Shown one piece after another: positions 1 through 8,568 of a stretch of 50,780 nucleotides of DNA. The position numbers and the translations under genes were made by a program. A model generated the notes under the pieces. The model did no database searches. It saw only the letters and a program-made list of their open reading frames with translations, and had not been told where the DNA came from. Every line of letters starts with the position of its first letter. Position 1 is the first letter of the stretch. This stretch comes from Acetobacteraceae bacterium (GTDB taxonomy: Bacteria; Pseudomonadota; Alphaproteobacteria; Acetobacterales; Acetobacteraceae): contig JALHQB010000035.1 of assembly GCA_022842185.1 (NCBI GenBank), positions 1 through 50,780 on the forward strand, read 5' to 3'.

Positions 1-277
1 GGGTCGTCGCGGGGGCAGCCGGGCGCGGTGGCGCCGGCGCCGGGGCCACCGCCGCCCGTGGTGCCGCCCGGGCTTCCAGCTGTTCGAGGCGGCGGCGCAT
101 GTCGTCGAGTTGGCGACGCAGTTCGGCGATGGTGGCCGCGTCGCTTCCCGAACCCTGTGCGGCCGCAAGGGAAGGCAGCGCGGCCAACCCGACCGCGCCG
201 ATGATCGCCGCACCACGAAGCGCGTGCAGGACGGCGGCATGACGGTCAGGCGCCGCCGAACGCTGTTCCTTCAGCAC
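1..277 (-). CDS. Exported coiled-coil protein, probable outer-membrane porin N-terminus (partial)
   Basis: The frame runs off the left edge, so only about 92 N-terminal residues are visible. They form a signal peptide (hydrophobic stretch after His/Arg-rich residues, ending LAAAQ). A short coiled coil follows (ELRRQLDDMRRRLEQLEAR), then an Ala/Pro-rich linker. This architecture is common in alphaproteobacterial phosphate- or carbohydrate-selective porins, where the coiled coil precedes the barrel; that assignment is inference because the barrel lies outside the window. I favour the GTG at 277, which has a G-run (283-288) five bases upstream. An in-frame ATG at 298 is the alternative but has no ribosome binding site. 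The gene is transcribed away from the RND operon. Confidence 0.5.
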   Translation of the reverse strand, partial: MLKEQRSAAPDRHAAVLHALRGAAIIGAVGLAALPSLAAAQGSGSDAATIAELRRQLDDMRRRLEQLEARAAPRAAVAPAPAPPRPAAPATT

Positions 278-660
278 GTCATCCCCCCGTATTCCCATCC
301 ACGGTAACGTCAATGGCGATGCGTCATCGACGACATTATCATGGCGTTGACCAATCTGTGCCACGCGCCCGGCTGGTCGGCCACGGTATCCCGCGCCAGA
401 ATCTTCGGCTTGGGATGCTCGACCCAGTGTTGGGACGGCGCGCCAATGACGCAGTGCGGCACGGAACCTAGGGTCGTCGCATGTGCGCCGTGCTGCATCC
501 TTCGTGGTGTCGGCCATCGTGACCGGCTGATGACCAGGCACGTCCGACCTGCGCCTGGACATTGCCGCACCGCATAAGGTCTTGCGCCCCCGGGGGCGTG
601 CCACGAATGTCCCGGCCAGCTAGCCTTGCGATTCCCGACCCCATGACCTCGGACCTTGCC
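278..660. other. Divergent intergenic region between porin-like gene and RND operon
   Basis: No convincing gene is seen in about 380 bases. An imperfect inverted repeat (534-539 with 553-558, CCAGGC/GCCTGG, inside near-matching flanks) lies about 100 bases upstream of the adaptor gene and could be an operator. No TetR, MarR or two-component regulator adjoins it in this window. I found no good sigma-70 -35/-10 pair on either strand. Confidence 0.3.
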
Positions 661-1773
661 ATGCCGCCCAGGACGTCCCGGTACTTCCCATTCTGGTCGC
701 CGGTCCGCCGCTCGGCGCTGGCGATCGCCGCGCTGGTGGTGGCGGGCTGCGATGGCGGGCCGCCACCGGCGGCACCCGACATCCGCCCGGTCCGGGTTGT
801 GGCGGTCGAACGCAGCGCGGCGGGGGAGACGGTATCGCTGACCGGCACGGTGCAGGCCGAAACCGAGGTGAACCTCGCCTTCCGCATCGATGGCCGCATG
901 GTCGAACGGCTGGTCAATGTCGGCGACACGGTGCGCCCCGGGCAGGTCATCGCCCGGCTGAACCGCGACAATGAGGAGAACGGCCTGCGCGCCGCCCGCG
1001 CCCAGCTCGCCGCCGCCCGCGCCCAGCTGACCGAGGCCGCCAACAATTACTGGCGGCAGTCCGAATTGCTGCGGGATGGCTGGACCACGCGCGTGCGCTA
1101 CGACCAGGCGAACCAGACACGGCAATCGGCGCAATCCGCGGTCGATGCCGCCGAAGCGCAGGTCGGCATCGCCGAGACACGGCTGGGCTACACCGAACTC
1201 GTCAGCGACGTGAATGGCCGCGTCACGCAGCGTGGCGCGGAACCCGGGGAGGTCGTCCAGCCCGGCCGCATGATCGTGCAGGTTGCGCGCGACGAAGGGC
1301 GCGACGCGGTGTTCGACGTGCCGCCGACTCTCAAGGACCAGGCGCCGGCCAATCCGGTGATCGAAGTCGTGCTGGCGACGGACCCCGCGATCCGCACCAC
1401 GGGCCGGGTGAGGGAGGTCGCGCCGCGCGCCGATGCGGTGACCGGCACCTTCCAGGTGCGCGTGGGTCTCGCCGAACCACCCCCCGCGATGCGGCTGGGG
1501 TCCACGGTGACCGGCCGGCTGACGCTGGGTGCCAGTGCGGGCTTCGCCATCCCGGCCTCGGCGCTGACGCGCGCCAATCATCAGCCCGCCGTCTGGGTGG
1601 TCGATCCGGGCACCGAGACGGTGGCGCTGCGCATGGTCGAGCTGGTGCGGCACGATCCCGGGCATGTCGTGGTCGGCTCTGGCCTTGAACCGGGCGACAT
1701 CGTGGTCACGGCGGGGGTGCAGGCGCTGCGGCCGGGCCAGAAGGTGCGGCTGCTGGGTGGCAGCGCACGATGA
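661..1773 (+). CDS. RND efflux periplasmic adaptor lipoprotein (HlyD/MFP family)
   Basis: Membrane fusion protein that links an inner-membrane RND pump to an outer-membrane channel. From the ATG at 661 the product is 370 aa. A hydrophobic signal ends in the lipobox VAGC, making Cys30 the lipidated residue. A barrel-sandwich/lipoyl half follows (TVQAETEVNLAFRIDGR, VGDTVRPGQVIARL). Next come an Ala/Gln-rich alpha-hairpin around AARAQLAAARAQLTEA, the second lipoyl half, and a beta-barrel. The frame is open further upstream, with ATGs at 643 and 607; the latter has a G-run upstream, but the longer starts give an overlong signal n-region. The stop overlaps the RND gene by four bases (ATGA). No outer-membrane TolC-type partner lies in the window. 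Confidence 0.92.
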   Translation: MPPRTSRYFPFWSPVRRSALAIAALVVAGCDGGPPPAAPDIRPVRVVAVERSAAGETVSLTGTVQAETEVNLAFRIDGRMVERLVNVGDTVRPGQVIARLNRDNEENGLRAARAQLAAARAQLTEAANNYWRQSELLRDGWTTRVRYDQANQTRQSAQSAVDAAEAQVGIAETRLGYTELVSDVNGRVTQRGAEPGEVVQPGRMIVQVARDEGRDAVFDVPPTLKDQAPANPVIEVVLATDPAIRTTGRVREVAPRADAVTGTFQVRVGLAEPPPAMRLGSTVTGRLTLGASAGFAIPASALTRANHQPAVWVVDPGTETVALRMVELVRHDPGHVVVGSGLEPGDIVVTAGVQALRPGQKVRLLGGSAR

Positions 1774-4700
1774 TCGGTCCGAATCTGTCGGAATGGGCGA
1801 TCGGGCGGCGCTCGCTCGTCATCTATTTCATGATCGTGGCGCTGCTGGCGGGCGGCTTCGCCTTCTTCAAGCTCGGCCGCAACGAAGACCCGGCCTTCAC
1901 CTTCCGTACCATGATCGTGTCCGCGGTCTGGCCGGGGGCGACGATCGAGGAGACGCTGCAGCAGGTCACCGAACGGCTTGAGCGCACGCTTCAGGAAACG
2001 CCGAACCTCGAACGCATCCGGTCCTACACGGTGCCGGGCCAGACCACGATCTTCGTGGATCTGAAAGGGTCCACGCCGCCCCCCGTGGTGGCGGAGATGT
2101 GGCTCCAGGTACGCAACCGCGTGGCCGACATCCGCCACACCCTGCCGCAGGGCGTGGTCGGGCCGTTCTTCAACGACGATTTCGGCGACACCTTCGGCAT
2201 CATCTACGGCTTCACCGCCGATGGCTTCTCCCAACGCGAGTTGCGCGACTATGTCGAAGCCGCGCGGTCGCGCCTGCTGCTGGTGCCCGACGTCTCGAAG
2301 GTCGAGATCCTCGGCGCCCAGGACGAACGCATCTTCATCGAGTTCTCGACCGAGCGTCTGGCGGGCCTCGGGCTGAACCACGGCGCGCTGATCGCCGCCT
2401 TGCAGGCGCAGAACGTGGTGCGGCCTTCTGGCATCGTCGAGACCGGGCAGGAGCGCCTCGCGATCCGCGTCTCCGGCGCCTTCGCCAATGAACAGGATAT
2501 CCGCAACGTCAATTTCGTGATCGGCGACCGCGTCTTCCGCCTGGGCGACATCGCCGAGGTCCGCCGCGGCACCGCCGACCCGCCGCAGCCGATGTTCCGC
2601 GTCAACGGCCATCCGGCGATCGGGCTGGCCATCGCCATGCGGGATTCGGGCGACATCCTCGCCCTCGGCCGCAATGTGAAGACGGCGATGGATGACATCC
2701 GCGCCGGCCTGCCCATCGGCATCGAACCCATCCTGGTCGCCGACCAGGCGGTGACGGTGGATGAAGCGATCGGCGATTTCACCGAGAGCCTGTGGCAGGC
2801 CATCCTGATCATCATGGCGGCGTCCTTTGTGGCGCTGGGGATGCGCGCCGGGTCGGTGGTGGCGCTGTCCATTCCGCTGACGCTGGCCATCGTCTTCCCG
2901 CTGATGTCGGTCTTCGGCATCGACCTCCAGCGCATCTCGCTCGGTGCGCTGATCATCGCGCTGACCCTGCTGGTCGATGACGCGATGACCACCATCGACG
3001 CGATGATCCGGCGGCTGGCGGCAGGCGACAGCAAGCCCAAGGCGGCGGTCTTCGCCTATTCATCGCTGGCATCGTCCATGCTGACCGGCACGCTGGTCAC
3101 CATCGCCGGCTTCGTGCCGATCGGCTTCGCGGCGAGTTCCGCCGGCGAATACACCTTCTCGATCTTCGCCGTGGTCGGCATCGCGCTGATCGTGTCGTGG
3201 TTCGTCGCGGTGATCTTCGCGCCGCTGCTGGGCATGGCGATCCTGAAGACGCCCAAGCCCGGCGCCAGCACCGAACCGGACAAGCCCGGCGCGATCCTGC
3301 GCGGCTACACCCGCTTCCTGACGATGGCGATGCGCGCGAAGTGGATCACCATCGGCTTCACCATCGCGATGTTCGCCGTCGCGATCTTCGCCATGCAGTT
3401 CGTGCCGCGCCAGTTCTTCCCGTCCTCGGACCGCACCGAATTGCTGGTGGAAGTCACGCTGCCGCAGAACGCCTCGATCTTCGCATCGGAGGAGGTCGCC
3501 AAGCGCCTCGACGCCGCGCTGGCGTCGGACCCGGATGTGGAACGCTGGTCCACCTATGTCGGCCGCGGCGCGATCCGCTTCTACCTGCCGCTGAACGTGC
3601 AACTGGCGCTGCCGTTCTTCTCCCAGGCGGTGGTGGTGGCCAAGGACCTGCCCGGGCGCGAACGCCTGCACCGGCGCCTCGAAACCCTGCTGGCGGAACA
3701 ATTCCCGTCGGCCGTGTCGCGTGTCTATCCGCTGGAACTCGGCCCGCCCGTCGGCTGGCCGCTGCAATACCGCGTCAATGGCCCGGACATCGAACGGGTG
3801 CGGGAGATCGCGCAGGAGGTGGCGAAGCTGCTGGCGGACACGCCAGGCGCCCGCCAGGTTCATTTCGATTGGATGGAACCTGCCCGCCAGCTGCGCGTGG
3901 TGGTCGACCAGGATGAGGCGCGGCGGCTTGGCCTGTCCTCGGCCCAGCTGTCCAGCGCCATCAATGCGGCGTTGACCGGCCAGACCATCACGCAGGTGCG
4001 CGACGACATCTACCTGATCGACGTCGTGGCGCGCGCCACCGCCGACCAGCGCCTGTCGCTCGACACGCTGCGCTCGCTGCAGGTCTCGCTGCCCGGTGGG
4101 CGCACGGTGCCGCTGACGCAGTTGGCGACCTTCGACCACACGCAGGAATTCCCGCTGATCTGGCGACGGGACCGCGTGCCGACGCTGACCGTGCGGGCGG
4201 ATGTGAACCCCGGCGTCCTGCCCGATACGGTGGTCGCGGCACTCCAGCCGCGCATCGATGCGCTGAACGCCACGCTCGAACGCCCCTATCGCGTCGATCT
4301 CGGCGGCATCGCCGAGGAAAGCGCAGACAGCCAGGCCTCGGTTCTCGCCGTGGTGCCGATGATGCTGCTGCTGATGTTCACGCTGCTGATGTTCCAGCTG
4401 CAATCCTTCCGTCGGCTGGGGCTGGTGCTGGCCTTGCTGCCGCTGGGCATCATCGGCGTCGTGCTGGCGCTGCTGGTGTTCAACCGGCCGCTGGGCTTCG
4501 TCGCGATCCTCGGCATCCTGTCGCTGCTGGGGATGATCGCGAAGAACGCCATCATCCTGATCATCCAGATCGAGACCGACCGCGCCGAGGGGAAGGGGAT
4601 CCACGACGCGGTGGTCGCCGCCGCGTCGTCCCGCCTGCGGCCGATGCTGCTGACCGCGATCTCGACCGTGCTCGGCCTGATCCCGATCGCGCCCACGGTG

Positions 4701-4835
4701 TTCTGGGGGCCGATGGCCTTTGCCATCATGGGCGGGCTGATGGTCGCCACGCTGCTGACGCTGGTGTTCCTGCCGACGCTGTACGTCACCGTGTTCGACC
4801 GCAAGCCGGCGAAGGCGCCGGAACCGGCGGGCTGA
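1770..4835 (+). CDS. RND-family efflux transporter, AcrB/MexB-like inner-membrane pump
   Basis: Proton-driven drug or metabolite exporter of 1021 aa, the usual RND length. TM1 is at about residues 14-32, two large periplasmic loops are present, and the TM2-6 and TM8-12 blocks are clear. The proton-relay pair is intact in TM4 (LLVDDAMTTID; Asp403/Asp404, equivalent to AcrB Asp407/408), as is the TM10 lysine in GMIAKNAIIL (Lys925, equivalent to Lys940). The opening NLSEWAIGRRSLVIYFM and the GRNEDPAFTFR loop resemble the hydrophobic-substrate RND branch rather than the heavy-metal CusA branch. It begins inside the adaptor stop codon and is followed one base later by mrpE, so pump and antiporter are probably co-transcribed. 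Substrate cannot be told from sequence. Confidence 0.95.
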   Translation: MIGPNLSEWAIGRRSLVIYFMIVALLAGGFAFFKLGRNEDPAFTFRTMIVSAVWPGATIEETLQQVTERLERTLQETPNLERIRSYTVPGQTTIFVDLKGSTPPPVVAEMWLQVRNRVADIRHTLPQGVVGPFFNDDFGDTFGIIYGFTADGFSQRELRDYVEAARSRLLLVPDVSKVEILGAQDERIFIEFSTERLAGLGLNHGALIAALQAQNVVRPSGIVETGQERLAIRVSGAFANEQDIRNVNFVIGDRVFRLGDIAEVRRGTADPPQPMFRVNGHPAIGLAIAMRDSGDILALGRNVKTAMDDIRAGLPIGIEPILVADQAVTVDEAIGDFTESLWQAILIIMAASFVALGMRAGSVVALSIPLTLAIVFPLMSVFGIDLQRISLGALIIALTLLVDDAMTTIDAMIRRLAAGDSKPKAAVFAYSSLASSMLTGTLVTIAGFVPIGFAASSAGEYTFSIFAVVGIALIVSWFVAVIFAPLLGMAILKTPKPGASTEPDKPGAILRGYTRFLTMAMRAKWITIGFTIAMFAVAIFAMQFVPRQFFPSSDRTELLVEVTLPQNASIFASEEVAKRLDAALASDPDVERWSTYVGRGAIRFYLPLNVQLALPFFSQAVVVAKDLPGRERLHRRLETLLAEQFPSAVSRVYPLELGPPVGWPLQYRVNGPDIERVREIAQEVAKLLADTPGARQVHFDWMEPARQLRVVVDQDEARRLGLSSAQLSSAINAALTGQTITQVRDDIYLIDVVARATADQRLSLDTLRSLQVSLPGGRTVPLTQLATFDHTQEFPLIWRRDRVPTLTVRADVNPGVLPDTVVAALQPRIDALNATLERPYRVDLGGIAEESADSQASVLAVVPMMLLLMFTLLMFQLQSFRRLGLVLALLPLGIIGVVLALLVFNRPLGFVAILGILSLLGMIAKNAIILIIQIETDRAEGKGIHDAVVAAASSRLRPMLLTAISTVLGLIPIAPTVFWGPMAFAIMGGLMVATLLTLVFLPTLYVTVFDRKPAKAPEPAG

Positions 4836-4836
4836 C

Positions 4837-5310
4837 GTGGCGCGGGCGGCGGTCTTCCGCTTCGGGCTGCTGCTGCTGCTGTGGGTCGCGATCGCCGGTG
4901 CCGAACCGGCCGACCTCGCGGTGGGCGTGGTGGCGGCGATGCTCGCCACCTGGGCCAGCCTGCGACTGCTGCCGCCGATCCAGGTAAAGCCGCGGCCGGG
5001 CGACCTGGCGCTGCTACTGCTGCGCTTCCCGTGGCAGGCGGTCAGCGCGGGGGCCGAGGTCGCGCGTCTCGCACTTGATCCCCGCCGTCGGCCGGTGCCC
5101 GCGACCATCGCCTGGACGCCGCGCCTGCCGCCCGGCGGCGCGCGCGATGCCTTCCTTGCCTATGCCTCCTTGCTGCCGGGCACCTTGCCGGCCGGCGACC
5201 TGCCCGGCGGCGCCATCGCCATCCATGCGCTGGATGGCGCGGCGGGCATCGCCGACGCGATGTCCGAGGAGGAGGCCCGCTTCGCCCGCGCCCTTGGCCT
5301 CGATGGCTGA
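4837..5310 (+). CDS. mrpE: Mrp-type cation/proton antiporter subunit E
   Basis: 157 aa, matching MnhE/MrpE/MbhA in length and layout. Two N-terminal membrane helices (FGLLLLLWVAIAG and LAVGVVAAMLATW) are followed by a cytoplasmic alpha/beta domain. Family landmarks are VKPRPGDLALLLLRFPWQ and the YASLLPGTLPAGD segment near residue 110 (family pattern S-x-TPGT). GTG start one base after the RND stop. Its 3' end overlaps mrpF by eight bases. MrpE is an accessory membrane subunit that helps assemble the antiporter complex. Confidence 0.9.
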   Translation: MARAAVFRFGLLLLLWVAIAGAEPADLAVGVVAAMLATWASLRLLPPIQVKPRPGDLALLLLRFPWQAVSAGAEVARLALDPRRRPVPATIAWTPRLPPGGARDAFLAYASLLPGTLPAGDLPGGAIAIHALDGAAGIADAMSEEEARFARALGLDG

Positions 5311-5581
5311 GTTCCTGTTGGTCGCTGCGCTGCTGGTCTTCGCCACGGTGGTGGCGGGCCTGCTGCGCGTGCTGCGCGGTCCCGCCGTGGCGGATCGGAT
5401 CATGGCGGCGCAGCTGCTCGGAACCGGGGGGATCGCGGCGCTGCTGCTGCTGGGCGCTGCGACGGCGGCACCGGCGCTCGCCGATGTCGCGCTCACCCTC
5501 GCGCTGCTCGCGGCCTTCGCCTCCGTGGCCATGGCACGGACCGCGCCGCGGCAGGAGAAGGGCGGGGAGCCACGCGAGTGA
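5303..5581 (+). CDS. mrpF: Mrp-type antiporter subunit F
   Basis: 92 aa with three predicted membrane helices, the MnhF/MrpF/MbhB pattern. Recognisable signatures are LLRVLRGPAVADRIMAAQLLG (family LxRllrGPtxaDRvxAld) and the VALTLALLAAFASVAMAR helix. The internal ATG at 5303 is chosen because the MrpF homology begins there; the frame upstream is only mrpE read in another phase. It overlaps mrpE at the 5' end and mrpG by four bases at the 3' end. A small hydrophobic structural subunit. Confidence 0.9.
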   Translation: MAEFLLVAALLVFATVVAGLLRVLRGPAVADRIMAAQLLGTGGIAALLLLGAATAAPALADVALTLALLAAFASVAMARTAPRQEKGGEPRE

Positions 5582-5871
5582 GTCTCCTCGCCGACGTCTT
5601 CACCATCGTCGCCGTCCTTGCCGGCCTGGTGTTCTTCATCGCCGGCACGGCGGGGCTGCTGCGCTTTCCGGACACGGCAAGCCGCCTGCATGCGCTGACC
5701 AAGGCAGACCATCTCGGGCTGGGCCTGATCGTGCTCGGCCTGCTGCCGCGCGCCGGTGGCATGGGCGGCGCGCTCCGGCTGCTCGCCATTTGGGGCCTGG
5801 TGCTGGTGTCGAGCGCCGCCGTGGGGCCAATGGTCGCGCGGCTGACGCGCGGGCCGGAGGGCCGGGAATGA
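5578..5871 (+). CDS. mrpG: Mrp-type antiporter subunit G
   Basis: 97 aa, three membrane helices, MnhG/MrpG/MbhC family. The signature FFIAGTAGLLRFPDTASRLHALTKADHLGLGL matches the family core (GllRfPDxyxRlHAatKaxtlG) when read in two parts. GTG start overlaps the mrpF stop by four bases, and the 3' end overlaps the next gene by four bases. Part of the small-subunit bundle of the complex. Confidence 0.92.
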   Translation: MSLLADVFTIVAVLAGLVFFIAGTAGLLRFPDTASRLHALTKADHLGLGLIVLGLLPRAGGMGGALRLLAIWGLVLVSSAAVGPMVARLTRGPEGRE

Positions 5872-6797
5872 TCGCCGATCTGCTGCTGGCCGCGGCGATC
5901 CTGGCGGTCGCGGTGGCGAGCATCCTGGCGCGGCGGACCTTCACCGCCGTCGCGCTGTTCATCGCCTATGGGCTGCTGCTGTCGCTGGCCTGGGTGCGGC
6001 TTTCCGCCATCGATGTGGCTCTGACGGAAGCGGCGATCGGTGCCGGATTGTCCGGCGTGCTGCTGTTGGGTGCGGTGCGGCGGCTCGCGTCGCGGGCCGA
6101 GGCACCGGCCAATCCACCGCCCGGTGCTGCGATGACGGTGTTGATCGGCATCGCCTGCGCCTGCGTCGCCGCCGCCCTCGGCGCGGTCATCCTGCTGTTG
6201 CCTGAACCGGCGCCAAGCCTCGCGCCGCAGGTCGCGGCGAACCTGCCCACCACCGGTCTCGGCAATCCGGTGACCGGAGTGCTGATGTCGTTCCGCGCGC
6301 TGGACACGCTGCTGGAATCGGCTGTGGTGTTGCTGGCGGTGATCTGCGTCTGGTCGCTCACGCCCGATGGTGGCTGGGGTGGTGCGCCCGGTGCCGCGCA
6401 GCCAATTCTGGGGGATGGGCCGCTCCTGCTGCTGGCGCGCATCCTGCCGCCGCTCGGGATCGTGGTGGCGGTGCATATCCTGTGGGTGGGCAAGGATGCC
6501 CCGGGGGGCAAGTTCCAGGCCGCGGCGATCCTGGCGGCGATGTGGCTGCTGCCCTGGATGGCCGGCCTGGTCGCGCCGCCGCGCATCGCGGCGCGCTGGC
6601 TGCGCCTGACCGTCGCGGTCGGACCCGTGGTGTTCATCGCCATCGGCCTGGCCGGCGCGGTGACGGAAGGTGCCTTCCTCGCCTATCCGCCGGGCTGGGC
6701 GATGCCGTTGATCCTGGTCATTGAGATCGTGCTGACGGCGTCCATCGCCGTCGCCCTCGCGCTTCTGGTGATCGGCCCGCCGGTGCCGGAACCATGA
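5868..6797 (+). CDS. Fused antiporter subunit: MrpA C-terminal (DUF4040/MbhD-E-like) plus MrpB domain
   Basis: 309 aa, almost all membrane. Residues about 1-75 are the DUF4040/MbhD domain (AIDVALTEAAIGAGLSGVLL), normally found at the C-terminus of the roughly 800-residue MrpA. Residues about 85-180 resemble the MbhE-like middle. The last ~120 residues form an MnhB/MrpB domain (LARILPPLGIVVAVHILWVG, GGKFQAAAILAAMWLL). The NuoL-like N-terminal half of MrpA is absent here. Two NuoL/M/N-like proteins are encoded downstream instead. The ATG at 5868 lies inside the mrpG stop; the frame upstream is a shadow. The predicted role is the ion channel and coupling part of the complex. Confidence 0.85.
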   Translation: MIADLLLAAAILAVAVASILARRTFTAVALFIAYGLLLSLAWVRLSAIDVALTEAAIGAGLSGVLLLGAVRRLASRAEAPANPPPGAAMTVLIGIACACVAAALGAVILLLPEPAPSLAPQVAANLPTTGLGNPVTGVLMSFRALDTLLESAVVLLAVICVWSLTPDGGWGGAPGAAQPILGDGPLLLLARILPPLGIVVAVHILWVGKDAPGGKFQAAAILAAMWLLPWMAGLVAPPRIAARWLRLTVAVGPVVFIAIGLAGAVTEGAFLAYPPGWAMPLILVIEIVLTASIAVALALLVIGPPVPEP

Positions 6798-7081
6798 GCG
6801 CGACGCTGTTCGGCCTGATGGGCGCCGCGCTGGTGGGGATCGGCCTGTTCGGCATGCTGGTGCGCACGCAAGTGCTGCTGCGCATCCTGTCCTTCAACCT
6901 GCTCGGCGGCGGCATCTTCATCGTCTTCGGCGCGGTGGCGCGCCGTGGCGCCGGTGCCGGTTTCGGCGGGGACCCGGTGCCGCAGGCGATCATCCTGACC
7001 GGCATCGTCGTTGCCTTCGCCGCGACGACACTGGCCGTCGCCCTGGTGCTGCGCCTTGCCGCCAATCAGGATCGCTCCTGA
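6794..7081 (+). CDS. mrpC: Mrp-type antiporter subunit C (NuoK-like)
   Basis: 95 aa, three membrane helices, homologous to NuoK/MrpC/MbhG. Visible family features are the first helix GLMGAALVGIGLFGMLVRTQVLLRIL and the QAIILTGIVVAFAATTLAVALVLRL segment (family pattern P-pQALiLTAIVIgfA). It overlaps its upstream neighbour by four bases and the next by one. Located between the antiporter-like subunits and the small subunits in Mrp and complex I. Confidence 0.92.
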   Translation: MSATLFGLMGAALVGIGLFGMLVRTQVLLRILSFNLLGGGIFIVFGAVARRGAGAGFGGDPVPQAIILTGIVVAFAATTLAVALVLRLAANQDRS

Positions 7082-8568
7082 TGGATTGGGGCTTGCTGCC
7101 CGTGCTGGCGGTGATGCTGCCGGTCCTTGCCATGGTGCTGGCCCTGCCGCTCGGCGCGCGAGGGGCGGAGCGGATGACCCTCGCTGTGCTGCCGATCGGC
7201 CTTGCCTTGGCGGTCGGCATCGCGGTGGTGGTGCAGCGGACTGGCGCGCCCATCTGGCACCAGCTGGGGCATTGGGCGCCGCCGCTCGGCATCGCCTTTC
7301 GGGCGGATGGTCTGTCGGCCGCGATGTTGGTGACGACGGCGATGGTGGTCGCCGCCACGGCGATCTTCGCGCGCGCCGAATTCGGCACGCCGCCCGGTGC
7401 GGCCGAGCGCCGCCAGGCCTTCGCCTTCTGGCCGCTGCTGCTGGCGATCTGGGCGGGGATCAACCTGCTGCTCGTGGCGAACGACCTGTTCACGCTGTAT
7501 GTCGGGCTCGAATTGCTGACCTTCGCGGCGATGCCGCTGGTCTGCCTGGATGGCAGCCGGGCCACGCTGGAAGCCGCGCTGCGCTACCTGATGTTCGCCC
7601 TGCTCGGGTCGGTGCTGTACCTGCTGGGGGTCGCGTTGATCTATGGCGCCACCGGCACGCTGGACATCGTGCTGCTGTCGCAGCGCGTGACGGGCCAGCC
7701 GGCGGTGGTCCTTGCCATCGCGGTGATGACCGCCGGGCTGCTCGCCAAGACAGCGCTGCTGCCGCTGCATCTGTGGCTGCCGCCCGCCCATGCCGGGGCG
7801 CCGGCGGCGGGCAGCGCGATCCTGTCCGCGCTGGTGATCAAGGGATCCTTCATCCTGGTGCTGCGGCTCTGGTTCGGCGTCATGGCCGGGCAGCCGATGC
7901 CCGGCGCCGCGCAGATCCTGGCCGGGCTGGGCGCGGCGGCGATCCTGCTGGGATCGGTGGCGGCGCTGGGGCAGGCGCGGCTGAAACTGCTGGTGGCGTA
8001 TTCCACCGTCGCGCAGATCGGCTACCTGTTCCTGATGTTCCCGCTGCTCGCGGCTGTGCCGGAGGCCAGCGAGGTTGCCGCCAGGGCCTGGACCGGTGGG
8101 GTGGTGCAGGCGGTCTCCCACGCCTTTGCCAAGGCGGCGATGTTCCTTGCGGCCGGGATCATGGCCGCGCGCTTTGGGCATGACCGCATCGCCGATATCG
8201 GCGGGGCAGGGCGCGCCATGCCGGTGACGCTGCTGACCTTCGGCCTCGCCGGCCTGTCGCTGATGGGCGTGCCGCCTTCGGGTGGCTTCGCGGCGAAGTG
8301 GCTGTTGCTGAGTGCCGCCATCGGCGCTGGGCAATGGTGGTGGGCGCTGGTCATTCTCGGCGGCGGGCTGCTGACGGGCGGATATGTCTATCGCGTGCTG
8401 GCGGCGGGGCTGCGCGCGGGGGAAAAAAGCACGATGGCACCCGCGCCGCTCGCCTGGTCGCGGGATGGCGTGGCGCTTGGGCTGGCGCTGATCTCGGTCG
8501 TGCTGGGCTTCCTGCCGCTCGCCGCCTTCGGGTTGCTGCAGGTCGGCCGATTGGATCTGGCGCCATGA
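7081..8568 (+). CDS. mrpD: Antiporter subunit D, proton-translocating NuoM/MrpD-like
   Basis: 495 aa with about 14 membrane helices, the MrpD/NuoL-M-N proton-channel family. Key charged residues are all present: Glu144 in the TM5 motif YVGLELLT, Lys223 in LLAKTALLPLHLWLP (TM7) and Lys254 in ALVIKGSF (TM8). The HAFAKAAMFLAAG motif carries the TM12 lysine. It starts on the last base of the mrpC stop and overlaps the next gene by four bases. By homology it carries out cation/proton exchange. Confidence 0.92.
   Translation: MDWGLLPVLAVMLPVLAMVLALPLGARGAERMTLAVLPIGLALAVGIAVVVQRTGAPIWHQLGHWAPPLGIAFRADGLSAAMLVTTAMVVAATAIFARAEFGTPPGAAERRQAFAFWPLLLAIWAGINLLLVANDLFTLYVGLELLTFAAMPLVCLDGSRATLEAALRYLMFALLGSVLYLLGVALIYGATGTLDIVLLSQRVTGQPAVVLAIAVMTAGLLAKTALLPLHLWLPPAHAGAPAAGSAILSALVIKGSFILVLRLWFGVMAGQPMPGAAQILAGLGAAAILLGSVAALGQARLKLLVAYSTVAQIGYLFLMFPLLAAVPEASEVAARAWTGGVVQAVSHAFAKAAMFLAAGIMAARFGHDRIADIGGAGRAMPVTLLTFGLAGLSLMGVPPSGGFAAKWLLLSAAIGAGQWWWALVILGGGLLTGGYVYRVLAAGLRAGEKSTMAPAPLAWSRDGVALGLALISVVLGFLPLAAFGLLQVGRLDLAP

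Noticed and set aside
341..577. Small plus-strand ORF (78 codons, Cys-rich) between the porin-like gene and the adaptor
   Set aside because: No ribosome binding site, no recognisable domain, and chance frames of this size are frequent at this GC content.
310..1665. Long minus-strand open frame of about 450 codons opposite the RND adaptor gene
   Set aside because: Arg/His-rich, low-complexity translation typical of antisense frames in GC-rich DNA; the plus strand encodes a clear lipoprotein adaptor there.
3060..5108. 682-codon minus-strand open frame across the RND pump and mrpE
   Set aside because: Composition (His/Arg/Gln/Asp repeats) and position show it to be an antisense shadow of well-supported plus-strand genes.
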